Numbered from the stretch's first letter, positions 7,171-15,019 are shown. The stretch is DNA of 16,633 bases from an uncultured Pirellulales bacterium (GCA_947258835.1 CAMYJY010000057.1:1-16633), one strand, 5' to 3'. Program-made: numbers and translations. The notes: generated from the sequence alone by a model not told the origin.

Positions 7171-7242
7171 GGGCTAGTTAGGGGCTAGGGGCTAGGGACT
7201 AGGGATTCGCAACTCGAAACTCGAAACTCGAAACTCGCAACT
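7171..7242. repeat. Heptamer repeats in the rny-ymdB gap
   Basis: Two 7-bp repeat families fill nearly the whole gap. GGGCTAG occurs at 7171-7177, 7182-7188 and 7189-7195, with a variant GGACTAG at 7196-7202. It is followed by five units of CGAAACT or CGCAACT from 7208 to 7242. Both families have a period of seven, and the second abuts the rny stop codon. On the transcribed strand they lie immediately before ymdB, where a ribosome-binding site would be expected. Confidence 0.85.
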
Positions 7243-7243
7243 C

Positions 7244-8875
7244 CTAACGTGCCACTTCTGACACTCGGGTTTCACGGATTACGGTAACTTTAATTTCGCC
7301 GGGGTAGGTCAGTTGTTGCTCAAATGCCGTGGCAATGTCGCGGCAGATTTTTGCCACCGACTCATCGGTCGTGTCCGAGGCGCTGGCAATCACACGAACT
7401 TCGCGACCGGCCTGAATGGCAAAGGCCTGCGTGACCCCCGAGAAATCGGTGGCGATCGTCTCCAACTCCTGCATGCGTTTGACATAGCGGTCAAGCGTCT
7501 CACGACGGGCACCGGGGCGTGACGCACTGCACGCATCGCCCGCAGCCGTCAGGACCGTGTAGGGCCTGTCGGGGCGCACGTCGTCGTGGTGGCCCAAAGC
7601 AGCATGCACAACCTCTGGCCCTTCACCGAATCGCTTCAGTAGATCGGCGCCAATCTGCGGATGTCCACCTTCCTGATCATGGTCGGCCGCCTTGCCGATG
7701 TCGTGGAGCAATCCCGCCCGACGCGCCAAGTCGGCGTCGTAACCCATTTCTTCAGCCAGCATGCCCGCGATAAAACAAACCTCGATCGAGTGCCTGAGCA
7801 CGTTTTGACTGTAGCTGGTGCGATATTTCAAACGGCCTAGCAAATCAACCACGCGATCGTGCAAGCCAAAAACTTGGGCCTCTTGCATGGCCTCTTCACC
7901 GTAGCGACGAATTTCCTTGCCAATCTCGGTTTCTGTTTCTGCCACCAGTTCTTCAATCCGCGAAGGATGGATGCGTCCGTCGGAAATCAGCTTGTTGAGG
8001 GCCAGCCGCGCAATTTCCCGACGCACCGGATCAAAAGCGCTGACAATCACTACCCCCGGCGTGTCATCAATGATCACATCCACCCCCGTCGCCTTTTCCA
8101 AGGCCCGAATATTACGTCCTTCACGCCCAATGACACGCCCTTTCATCTCATCATTGGGAATATCAACGGTGCTGGTCGTCGATTCGGCCGTGTGCGCGGC
8201 GGCAAACCGCTGCAATGAGCTAATCAGCATCTCTTTGGCCCTGCTGTCGCATTTCTCGGCCGCTTCCTTTTCATAACGCAGAATCAGCGCTCCCTGCTGC
8301 TTTACCAACTCCCGTTCCAAATGCTCCAACAACCGCGTCTCCGCTTCCGCGGGACTTAAACCGCTAAGTTGATGCATCGTCTGACGCTCCAGATCGAGCA
8401 GCGCATCCAGCTCTTGCTGCCTGCGGTTCACATCGTCGGTTTTTTCAGCAAGCCGCCGCTGATTGTTCTCGACCATCGCGGTTTGTTTTTCCAGTTGCTC
8501 GTCCCGCTGCGAAAGGTTGTCCTCCTGCTTATCCAGCTGGCGTTCCCGCTCATGAAGCTGATTGCGAATCTCGTTGTTTTCCTGTTCCAGCCGCTCTTTC
8601 TCTCTCAACCCCAACTCCTTGGCCTCGACCTCCGCCTCCTTCCGCCGTGCCGCGGCCTTGACCTCCGCGCGCTCGATAATCCGTCCTGCCTCGCGATCGG
8701 CATCCCACTTGCGCAGGTAGTCGAGAAACTTCAAAGCAGCCGCCCCCATCAGGCCAGCCGCCAAGATGACGAACAGCAGCTGCCACTCAGAGGCAGCCCA
8801 CAGGGGATAAAGCCAGGGAGGAGAAAGAGGGGATGTGGAAAGCAGCGGGGATGTGGAAAGCAGCGGGGATGCCAT
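7244..8875 (-). CDS. rny: Ribonuclease Y (membrane-anchored endoribonuclease)
   Basis: 543 residues from the ATG at 8875. RNase Y starts mRNA decay and is tethered to the inner face of the membrane. Order of parts: a short N-terminus with a duplicated LLSTSP, a membrane segment about 31-51 (WQLLFVILAAGLMGAAAL), a long charged coiled coil about 58-195, a KH RNA-binding domain about 236-300 (KGRVIGREGRNIRALEKATG), and an HD domain with H362 (RHS), H391-D392 (LLHDIGKAADHD), GHHDD, then RPGARRETLDRYVKRM and AIQAGREVRV, ending YPGEIKVTVIRETR. All HD-domain residues expected for the metal site are visible. The frame extends upstream to 8956, but the extra 27 residues do not resemble the family and GGAAGG at 8886-8891 favours the start chosen. 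It is the first gene of the rny-ymdB-(TPR-FkbM) series. Confidence 0.95.
   Translation of the reverse strand: MASPLLSTSPLLSTSPLSPPWLYPLWAASEWQLLFVILAAGLMGAAALKFLDYLRKWDADREAGRIIERAEVKAAARRKEAEVEAKELGLREKERLEQENNEIRNQLHERERQLDKQEDNLSQRDEQLEKQTAMVENNQRRLAEKTDDVNRRQQELDALLDLERQTMHQLSGLSPAEAETRLLEHLERELVKQQGALILRYEKEAAEKCDSRAKEMLISSLQRFAAAHTAESTTSTVDIPNDEMKGRVIGREGRNIRALEKATGVDVIIDDTPGVVIVSAFDPVRREIARLALNKLISDGRIHPSRIEELVAETETEIGKEIRRYGEEAMQEAQVFGLHDRVVDLLGRLKYRTSYSQNVLRHSIEVCFIAGMLAEEMGYDADLARRAGLLHDIGKAADHDQEGGHPQIGADLLKRFGEGPEVVHAALGHHDDVRPDRPYTVLTAAGDACSASRPGARRETLDRYVKRMQELETIATDFSGVTQAFAIQAGREVRVIASASDTTDESVAKICRDIATAFEQQLTYPGEIKVTVIRETRVSEVAR
8829..8864. repeat. 18-bp direct duplication in the rny N-terminal coding region
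   Basis: ggggatgtggaaagcagc occurs twice back to back (8829-8846 and 8847-8864), with a partial third copy ggggatg after it. It encodes a doubled LLSTSP just before the membrane segment and keeps the frame. Confidence 0.9.
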
Positions 8876-9560
8876 GGTAAATTTTCCTTCCGAAAACGTT
8901 GTACTTCCGCAGCCTATCGGTCCCTGCTTGGCTTTTCGCCTGAGAAGAACTGGCACGAGCTCGCTAGCACGAACCTCGTGCGGCAGGTAGCTGCAAAGAA
9001 AACCAAACGACTGCCCGAAAGCCTCAGGAATGCTACCAGCGAGGGAGATTCAGGCTTGTGGGGGTAGCTTGGCTATCAAGGCACATGGAAGAACAGTGAT
9101 CTTACCACCCAGCAGGGTTGCTGCAGGCGTGTTGCGTGACCTGCCCTGGTGTTGCTGCTGGCCTTGCCAGCCAGGCACAAACCTCAGGCATTTTCGTCGC
9201 CCGCCCTGCACGCTCACCCAACAGCCAGGCCCCGGGTGCGAAAGCAGACCGTACGCGAGACGGCTGACCGACGTCCGACCATGCGCAACCTCTTGCCGCG
9301 CTGCAAACACGCGTCACGGGGTCACACCGAGTGCTTGCCACGGACCAGTCCCGGCAACACCCCATGGCGCGGTAAACCACGGCCCAACAACATCGCACCA
9401 GGCAAACCAACACGAGCTGGAAAATTTCAATCATACCTGACAATTCAACTAGTAAATCACGATTCCATGACGTGCCCGGATTAGGCCCTTTGCAAAATCC
9501 GTCACACAGTTCTGCTCAGTCGGTCCACCCGTCGAGGGGATCGATTGAGACACCTATTTT
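8876..9560. other. Long gap upstream of rny, no convincing gene
   Basis: This is the rny leader side of the 1.19-kb space between rny and tilS. A GCACGAG/CTCGTGC hairpin (8953-8959 with 8975-8981, 15-nt loop) lies about 78 bp before the rny start. Open frames between about 9030 and 9484 exist on both strands, but they overlap each other and their products are rich in Cys, Trp, Arg and Pro without a recognisable pattern, so I read them as chance frames in GC-rich DNA. I looked for and did not see the conserved cores of RNase P RNA, tmRNA or SRP RNA. Confidence 0.5.
8886..8891 (-). promoter_or_regulatory. Shine-Dalgarno site of rny
   Basis: Minus-strand GGAAGG lies 10 nt before the ATG at 8875 and decides this start over the longer frame beginning at 8956. 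Confidence 0.55.
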
Positions 9561-9568
9561 TGTAATAC
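9561..9568 (+). promoter_or_regulatory. Possible extended -10 promoter element before the inverted repeat
   Basis: tgtaatac resembles a -10 box (taatac, 9563-9568) preceded by TG. A ttgaga at 9545-9550 is only 12 bp upstream, too close for a standard -35. If used, transcription would begin about 9575, shortly before the inverted repeat. Weak evidence. Confidence 0.25.
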
Positions 9569-9589
9569 TTCAGCCATCTGCAGTAGGCA

Positions 9590-9695
9590 GGTCGTAAGAG
9601 CAACTGCCATCATACGTTACGTCCTTTGCCAGCTAGCCCTTCGAAGTGACTCTAAGGATGAAACATATCCTCAAGGGGCAGTTGCACTTACGACC
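9590..9695 (+). ncRNA. Candidate structured RNA: 19-bp inverted repeat with 68-nt interior
   Basis: The left arm ggtcgtaagagcaactgcc (9590-9608) pairs with the right arm ggcagttgcacttacgacc (9677-9695) at 18 of 19 positions, the one exception being A opposite A in the middle. The 68-nt interior can form a small hairpin, AGGAT (9655-9659) with ATCCT (9667-9671), loop gaaacat. Two T7 tracts follow at 9725-9731 and 9739-9745 on the plus strand, and a weak -10 box precedes. The inverted repeat itself is certain; that it is a transcribed RNA is inference. It could instead be a small mobile-element remnant or a binding site. It matches no RNA family I know. Confidence 0.35.
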
Positions 9696-10064
9696 GATCT
9701 TTCGAGTAGGCTGCGTCATTTGGCTTTTTTTATTTGCGTTTTTTTATGCTTAATCGCTCGTTGAAATTAAAAGCAGATCCCAGCACCACACCGGTGGTGT
9801 CCCACGGACGGGATAGATAGCAGCACGAAACGGTTTTGGGCCGTGCCGTGAAACTGCTCCAGGGTCAAAAACTACTGCCGCGAGTAGCACGTAACACGGC
9901 TGCCGAAATCGTATCAGAATTACCCATAAGTGCAAGTCGAATCTGGGTTTGTGCTCCCTTCGTGGCCATGCCGTGGGGAGCTGAAATACCAGGCTTGGCA
10001 GGAGGTCCGTGCGGCACGCACGCACCTGCCGCGGCTAAGGCCACGAATCCTTGAGAATTTGCTC
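9696..10064. other. T-rich segment and tilS leader
   Basis: Two T7 tracts (9725-9731, 9739-9745) sit in an AT-rich stretch to about 9775, after which GC-rich sequence leads to tilS. The tilS frame is open back to a start at 9930, but the extra 45 residues do not resemble TilS. No firm promoter or ribosome-binding site is seen. Confidence 0.45.
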
Positions 10065-11132
10065 ATGACCGACAGCCCGGATACTTCATCCCAGGCACTC
10101 ACTTGGATCGCCAACCTGCCCGCGACCGCTGGGGACTTGGCCAGGCTCTGCTGCAACAACTGGCCCTGGCAGTCTTGGCGGGACGTGCAGGTGGGCGTTG
10201 CCTGCTCAGGCGGTGGCGATAGTATGGCCCTCTTACGACTCCTGCTGCTGATTAAGGAACAGGTAGGTGGCGCAGGTCAGGTGCATGCCTTGCACGTGAA
10301 CCATGGTCTCCGCGGCGCAGAATCGGACGCCGATGCGGCCTGGTGCCGCCAGCAGTGTGCGTTGTTGGGAGTCCCTGTTACGGAGTTGGCCGGCAACGCG
10401 GGCGCTGCCCCACAGGGAGACGGCCTGGAGGCCGCTGCCCGGAACGAACGGTACGAACTGCTGGTGCAGGCCGCTGAGCAGCTGGGCATCCGCTACCTGG
10501 CGACCGGGCACACGTGCGACGACCAAGTGGAAACCATTTTATTCCGCTTCCTGCGCGGCTCGGGCCTGCGGGGCCTGCGGGGCATGCCGCGTCGCCGCGC
10601 TCTTTCCGCAGCGGTGATGTTGGTCCGACCGCTGCTGGACTGCAAACGCGCGCTGCTGAGGGAATTTTTGTGCTCTGTGGGCCAATCCGTCCGCGAGGAT
10701 CGCAGCAACCTGGATCTCCGCTTTACCCGCAACCAGATTCGGCATGATTTGCTGCCCCAACTACGTGCAGATTACAATTCCAATCTGGACGCCACGCTGC
10801 TCAAGCTGGCAGTGCAAGCCGATGAGGCGGAAGAACTCCTCGAGCACCAGGCGCAGTTGTTGCTGGAAACAGTCCCGCGCGCGTTTTATCCGGGCCCCCC
10901 ACTGCGCCTGAGTTTGGATTTCAGCCCGGTCCGCGACGCTCACCCCGTTGTGCTGAAGGCGGCCCTCCGCTGCGTGTGGCGGGAAACAGGCTTGCCGGAA
11001 CAAAAAATGTCTTTTGACTGGTGGCAGCGGTTGCTGCATATGGTCGAACCACACAGCCCGGATCACGTGCTGAATCTGCCTGGCCAGGTACGTGCTAGCT
11101 CCCACGCAGGCAAACTGCTCTTCGAATGCTAG
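10065..11132 (+). CDS. tilS: tRNA(Ile)-lysidine synthetase
   Basis: 355 residues from the ATG at 10065. TilS uses ATP and lysine to convert C34 of the CAU-anticodon tRNA-Ile to lysidine, so that it reads AUA codons; it is cytoplasmic and normally essential. The ATP-binding PP-loop motif is SGGGDSMALL at 48-57; then HALHVNHGLRG at 74-84, RNERYELL at 127-134, LATGHTCDDQVETILFRFLRG at 145-165 and GLRGM at 170-174, followed by SNLDLRFTRNQIRHDLLPQL at 214-233. It ends shortly after a reduced C-terminal region (about 355 residues against 432 in E. coli), like the shorter forms of the family. A longer start at 9930 would add 45 residues without family likeness. No strong Shine-Dalgarno precedes the chosen start. 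The AsmA-like gene follows after 353 bp on the same strand. Confidence 0.92.
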   Translation: MTDSPDTSSQALTWIANLPATAGDLARLCCNNWPWQSWRDVQVGVACSGGGDSMALLRLLLLIKEQVGGAGQVHALHVNHGLRGAESDADAAWCRQQCALLGVPVTELAGNAGAAPQGDGLEAAARNERYELLVQAAEQLGIRYLATGHTCDDQVETILFRFLRGSGLRGLRGMPRRRALSAAVMLVRPLLDCKRALLREFLCSVGQSVREDRSNLDLRFTRNQIRHDLLPQLRADYNSNLDATLLKLAVQADEAEELLEHQAQLLLETVPRAFYPGPPLRLSLDFSPVRDAHPVVLKAALRCVWRETGLPEQKMSFDWWQRLLHMVEPHSPDHVLNLPGQVRASSHAGKLLFEC

Positions 11133-11174
11133 CAGCCCCTGCCAGATTCGCGGCGAATTCGCTCTCGTAGGTAC

Positions 11175-11199
11175 CGGGTTGGGAGTAGCTACCAACCCG
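11175..11199 (+). terminator. Hairpin after tilS, possible terminator
   Basis: cgggttgg (11175-11182) pairs with ccaacccg (11192-11199) across a 9-nt loop, 43 bp after the tilS stop. No T-tract follows, so factor-independent termination is uncertain. Confidence 0.35.
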
Positions 11200-11247
11200 T
11201 GACGTGCGTACTTCCCCCCCCTGCCCTGCGAATAACGCAAGCTTCTC

Positions 11248-11277
11248 TTGACCCTAGCGGACGGCGCGACCTACTAT
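11248..11277 (+). promoter_or_regulatory. Possible sigma-70 promoter for the AsmA-like cluster
   Basis: ttgacc (11248-11253) and tactat (11272-11277) are separated by 18 bp and each match the consensus at most positions. It would give a leader of about 200 nt containing the GC hairpin at 11303-11323. Found by eye only. Confidence 0.3.
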
Positions 11278-11302
11278 CCCACCTCACCGAACAACTGGGC
11301 CT

Positions 11303-11323
11303 GCCCCCGGCTTGAACGGGGGC
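11303..11323 (+). other. GC-rich hairpin in the leader of the AsmA-like gene
   Basis: gcccccg (11303-11309) pairs perfectly with cgggggc (11317-11323) around the loop gcttgaa. There is no T-tract. It could be an mRNA leader structure. Confidence 0.45.
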
Positions 11324-11485
11324 CACCGGTCTGTGCGAGCTACCGCTCACAAGACACGAGCCCGCTCCCGTTGGTCGCTTGAATTTTCGCAAGCAAGAAA
11401 TAAGGCTACCCAGCGTAGAGAAGTCGAGTAGGCTGCCATTCATCGTTTCATCAATACTTGCTGGTATTTTTTTAAGCTGGGCACC

Positions 11486-14400
11486 ATGGTGGTCGCGGTG
11501 GGGGCCGTCGGCCTGGCCGGCTTTCTATTCTTGCGCATGGACGATGAAATTCGCTACCAGTTCGAGCAAGGTCTGGCGCAGAAATTCCCCCATTTGAACG
11601 TTAGCGTGGGAGGCGCGCGTGTGGTCGAAGGCCGCGGGATTGCCATCTACGATTTGGCCATCTCGGAAACAACACCGTCGCGTTTGCAAAGCAATCTACT
11701 CGTGGTTGACGAAATCATGCTCGTCTGCGACGCGCAGCTTTCGCAGTTGGTGCAGGGCGTGCCTGAAATCAAACGCGTCATCCTCAAACATCCTCAGCTG
11801 TGGGTGGCAAAAACCGCCACGGGAAATTGGAATCTGGAGTCCTGCTGGCCCCTGCCTCCCTGCGGCGACAACCGGCCGGCCATCGAAATCCAAAATGCCC
11901 AACTCGTGCTCTCCGATTCCAGCCGGCAGGCCTTGCCCCCCTTGGCCCTCCGGGATCTTCACCTGACCATCCCCGCAGGCCGACAACCGAGAAGTCAGCC
12001 GCTAGAGATTCGCGGTGCCTGGGGCGGCACGCATGTCCAACAGGCCACATTCGTGGTTCGACTGAACCTTGACGATTTAAGCTGGCACTGCACCAGCAAT
12101 TTTAAACAACTGCGGCTCAGCAAGGACTTGCAAGCCTGGGCCAGCACCCTGTGGGGTGGCCTCGATGATCAAACCGTGTTCACCGGTCGGCTGGATGGCC
12201 AGCTAACGGTCGAGCATCAATTCCAGGGAGTGTCCCCCCCACGCATTCAGGCAAACTTCCAACTGAGCGAGGGACGTGTGATCGATCCGCGTTTACCGCG
12301 ACCGCTCAGCGATTTGCAAGGCACCATCCAATGCCAACAAAACGTCCTGCAGGCCGGCATCAGCGGCAAATGTGACGCGGCCAACCTGTCGCTGCAAGTG
12401 GAGCGTCGTGGACTGCAGCCTCATGCGCCCCTGGCACTGGGGATGCGGGTAACGGATTTGCCCTTGGACAAAAAACTTTACCAAGCGTTGCCCCCGCTGC
12501 TGCAACAGGAATGGAACAAGTACCTACCGGCCGGCACCGTGGATGCCGATATCCAACTGACCTACGACGGCCGCACCTGGCGACCGCAACTCACCCTGAC
12601 AGGGAGAGAACTGGCTTTTGAATCCCACAAGTTTCGTTACCGCGTCCGCAACGGCGCGGGCACCATCCGCTATACGGCAAACGCTCCCCACCAACCGGCA
12701 GTGCTCGATGTGGATCTGGTGGGATACGGCGGCGGCCAGCCCCTCCGATTTCTGGGGCAAATTTTCGATCCGCGTCCTGGTGCCCTGGGTTGGTTAGAAA
12801 TTACCGGCCAGGGCTTGGCCATTGAACAACAGATGATTGCCGCCCTGCCAGAGAAAACGCGGCGGGTGATCGAGTCCTTACATCCTCGGGGACATTTTAA
12901 TCTCCGCTGGCGGCTGGATCGTACCCAACCGGACCAGCAGAAACCGCATACCTCCTTACGTTTGGAGCTGGTGGATAGCCAAGTCAATTACGAAAAATTC
13001 CCCTACCCTCTTAGTGGTATTCAGGGCCTGGTCTTGGCCGAAGGCCCGGACTGGCAATTTAGAGATCTGATTGCCACCGGATCCCGCAATGTCACCTGCC
13101 AAGGTACCTTGCAACGTTCCCCCGTGGGCACGGAACTCTCGCTGCAGTTCACCGGCGATCAACTACCCCTTGATGACGACCTCAAGCAGGCCTTGCCCCC
13201 AGCTGTGCAGCAAGCCTGGGAGCAGGTGCGCCCGAGTGGCCGGGTGGATCTCGTGGCCAGTGTGGAACATCAAACCGGCTATACCCAGCCGGCAATTCGC
13301 GTCTCGGTCAGCCCCCGGGCAGAGACGGCATCCATGCAGCCGGTCTTCTTTCCGTACCAACTCGAGCAACTGTCTGGCAAATTTGACTATTTCAACGGTG
13401 AGTTGCTCATTACAGACTTTTTTGGCAAGCATGGCCCCACGACCGTGCGTTCCCAGGGCAAGGGCAATTTTGCCCGCGATGGCGGTTGGCAATTTGAGTT
13501 GACCGGTCTCTCCGCCGACCGACTGCAGCCCCGTCGTGATCTGCTGTTGGCACTGCCCCCCCCAATGCGAAAACTGATTGAACAGCTGCAAATCACCGGA
13601 AAGTTCAGCCTGCACAATACGCTGCTAAAATTTTCCCAGGCTGCCTCCAATAAATCTTCCATCCAGGCCAGTTGGGATGCCCAACTCGACTGCTTGCAAG
13701 CTGCTCTGCATCCTGGCATCGATCTGCAAAATGTGCATGGCACGATCCGCTTGGTTGGTGCCAGCGACGGCCAGTCGAGCCACTCGTCGGGTGAGCTGGC
13801 GCTGGAGTCTTTGACTTTTGAAGACGTACAATTCACCAACATCCGCGGTCCCCTGTGGATGGATGAGACACGCTGCCTGCTGGGGTCTTGGGCCTCCGAA
13901 CGTCAAGCAGAATCACCCCGGCGGGTAAGTGCCCAGCTGTATGGAGGCAGTCTGGTGAGTGACGCCTGGGTCACTTTGGATGGAGTGCCCCGCTACTCGG
14001 CGGTGGCGGCGCTGACAGGCGCGGATTTGCCGCGGATGACCAAGGAGTGTTTTCATAGCAATGAGCGTCTCTCCGGCAAAGTCGATGCGACACTCACCCT
14101 CAATGGCTACGGTCGCTCGCTCCATACGCTCAGTGGACACGGCGAAGTCCAAGTGACTCAAGCCCATATTTACAAATTACCACTGTTGGTCGGGTTGCTG
14201 AAGGTCTTGCGAAATGCCACGCCCGATTCCACGGCCTTCAACCAAATCGACACGAAATATCGCATCGAAGGCCGACACATCTACCTGGACCAACTCGACT
14301 TCCTGGGAGATGCCGTCAGCCTGTTGGGCAAGGGCGAAACCAATTTTGACCATCAGCTGAATCTGGTGTTCCACGGTGTGGTGGGACGCAACGAAATACG

Positions 14401-14629
14401 TTTGCCGCTTGTCAAAGATTTCTTCCACCAGGTGGGGCAGCAGACCCTCCGCATGTACGTGGGTGGTACCTGGTCCGATCCCCAAATCGACACGCAAGCG
14501 CTACCTGGCATCAATCATTTGCTGCAACAAATCCAAACCGATTTGGATGCCAACACCCCCTCGTTACCCACGACACCACGGAAAGCACAGCGCTGGTTTC
14601 CCACACTACCCCGCTGGAGTAAAAAGTAA
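11486..14629 (+). CDS. AsmA-like envelope protein with internal ~118-residue repeats
   Basis: 1047 residues. AsmA-type proteins are membrane-anchored, groove-forming proteins linked to lipid transport and outer-membrane assembly. A hydrophobic segment at 1-16 is followed by DDEIRYQFEQGLAQKFPHLNVSVGGARVVEGRGI, the usual AsmA entry. The body is mostly beta strand. A module with the pattern ALP..., a helix, then P-x-G and a strand recurs at about residues 333 (QALPPLLQQEWNKYLPAG), 451, 568 (QALPPAVQQAWEQVRPSG) and 688, with related segments near 211 and 845. Residues about 875-1000 form the AsmA_2-type C-terminal region (SGHGEVQVTQAHIYKLPLLV, YRIEGRHIYLDQLDFLG, LLGKGETNFDHQLNLVF). The anchor has no preceding basic residues, so the true start is uncertain. 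The downstream gene overlaps its stop by one base. Function is inferred from family and neighbours. Confidence 0.82.
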   Translation: MVVAVGAVGLAGFLFLRMDDEIRYQFEQGLAQKFPHLNVSVGGARVVEGRGIAIYDLAISETTPSRLQSNLLVVDEIMLVCDAQLSQLVQGVPEIKRVILKHPQLWVAKTATGNWNLESCWPLPPCGDNRPAIEIQNAQLVLSDSSRQALPPLALRDLHLTIPAGRQPRSQPLEIRGAWGGTHVQQATFVVRLNLDDLSWHCTSNFKQLRLSKDLQAWASTLWGGLDDQTVFTGRLDGQLTVEHQFQGVSPPRIQANFQLSEGRVIDPRLPRPLSDLQGTIQCQQNVLQAGISGKCDAANLSLQVERRGLQPHAPLALGMRVTDLPLDKKLYQALPPLLQQEWNKYLPAGTVDADIQLTYDGRTWRPQLTLTGRELAFESHKFRYRVRNGAGTIRYTANAPHQPAVLDVDLVGYGGGQPLRFLGQIFDPRPGALGWLEITGQGLAIEQQMIAALPEKTRRVIESLHPRGHFNLRWRLDRTQPDQQKPHTSLRLELVDSQVNYEKFPYPLSGIQGLVLAEGPDWQFRDLIATGSRNVTCQGTLQRSPVGTELSLQFTGDQLPLDDDLKQALPPAVQQAWEQVRPSGRVDLVASVEHQTGYTQPAIRVSVSPRAETASMQPVFFPYQLEQLSGKFDYFNGELLITDFFGKHGPTTVRSQGKGNFARDGGWQFELTGLSADRLQPRRDLLLALPPPMRKLIEQLQITGKFSLHNTLLKFSQAASNKSSIQASWDAQLDCLQAALHPGIDLQNVHGTIRLVGASDGQSSHSSGELALESLTFEDVQFTNIRGPLWMDETRCLLGSWASERQAESPRRVSAQLYGGSLVSDAWVTLDGVPRYSAVAALTGADLPRMTKECFHSNERLSGKVDATLTLNGYGRSLHTLSGHGEVQVTQAHIYKLPLLVGLLKVLRNATPDSTAFNQIDTKYRIEGRHIYLDQLDFLGDAVSLLGKGETNFDHQLNLVFHGVVGRNEIRLPLVKDFFHQVGQQTLRMYVGGTWSDPQIDTQALPGINHLLQQIQTDLDANTPSLPTTPRKAQRWFPTLPRWSKK
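14616..14619 (+). promoter_or_regulatory. Ribosome-binding site of the small acidic protein, inside the AsmA-like gene
   Basis: GGAG lies 9 nt before the ATG at 14629, within the last codons of the AsmA-like gene. Together with the TAATG overlap it points to coupled translation. Confidence 0.5.
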
Positions 14630-14970
14630 TGCACATGGGACCTGTTAGTGGAATCGTAAGTAGCGCCGCGGGCGCGCCTTTATCACAAACCCAGGGCAGC
14701 GAGACGGAGCGCGCCAAGCAAGATGCAAATGCCATCCAGCGCCAGGTCGCCGGGGAGGAAAAGACGGAAAAGGCCACCGGCATTGGAGAGACCGAGCAAG
14801 ACGAAGGGGCCTCCGATCGTGATGCCGACGGTCGTCGCCTGTGGGAACCGGGTGCCAAGGGGCAGCAGAAACACGAGGACCGGCCATCCGACCCGGCGGC
14901 CGAAAATTCTCCTCCCCCAGTCAAAGATCCCTCCGGCGAGAGCGGCAATACACTGGATTTAACTGGATAG
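14629..14970 (+). CDS. Small hydrophilic conserved protein (planctomycete-type), function unknown
   Basis: 113 residues. The start ATG shares its A with the stop of the AsmA-like gene (TAATG), which suggests translational coupling. The N-terminus GPVSGIVSSAAGAPLSQTQG is small and mildly hydrophobic, without a clear signal peptide. Residues about 24-60 are highly charged and likely helical (ETERAKQDANAIQRQVAGEE), followed by GIGETEQDE and a RDADGRRLWE motif at 64-73. The tail from about 75 is Pro/Asp/Glu-rich and probably disordered, ending GNTLDLTG. From memory, similar small proteins with the RDADGRRLWE motif occur in planctomycetes; I know no function. The position between an AsmA-like protein and an acyltransferase suggests a role linked to the envelope, perhaps as a partner protein. 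Confidence 0.75.
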   Translation: MHMGPVSGIVSSAAGAPLSQTQGSETERAKQDANAIQRQVAGEEKTEKATGIGETEQDEGASDRDADGRRLWEPGAKGQQKHEDRPSDPAAENSPPPVKDPSGESGNTLDLTG

Positions 14971-15019
14971 ATCACACGCATCCCCTCATCCCTGTTTCTA
15001 ACTGTGGGAATAACTACTG

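Larger units (their letters stand above)
11133..11485. other. Gap between tilS and the AsmA-like gene
   Basis: No gene is supported. It contains two hairpins (listed separately) and a possible promoter. A reading frame from 11379 in another phase enters the AsmA-like gene; it begins with basic residues and then a hydrophobic stretch, which is discussed as a possible frameshift. Confidence 0.5.

Noticed and set aside
8876..8956. 27-residue N-terminal extension of RNase Y
   Set aside because: It does not resemble the family, and the ATG at 8875 has a Shine-Dalgarno and leads directly to the membrane segment.
9030..9484. Open frames on both strands in the rny-tilS gap, including a 113-codon minus-strand frame from 9443
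   Set aside because: They overlap each other, are rich in Cys/Trp/Arg/Pro, lack a good ribosome-binding site and show no known motif.
9930..10064. 45-residue N-terminal extension of TilS
   Set aside because: It has no TilS likeness, and TilS proteins normally begin close to the PP-loop.
8876..10064. RNase P RNA, tmRNA or SRP RNA in the long gap
   Set aside because: None of their conserved core sequences was found on either strand by eye.
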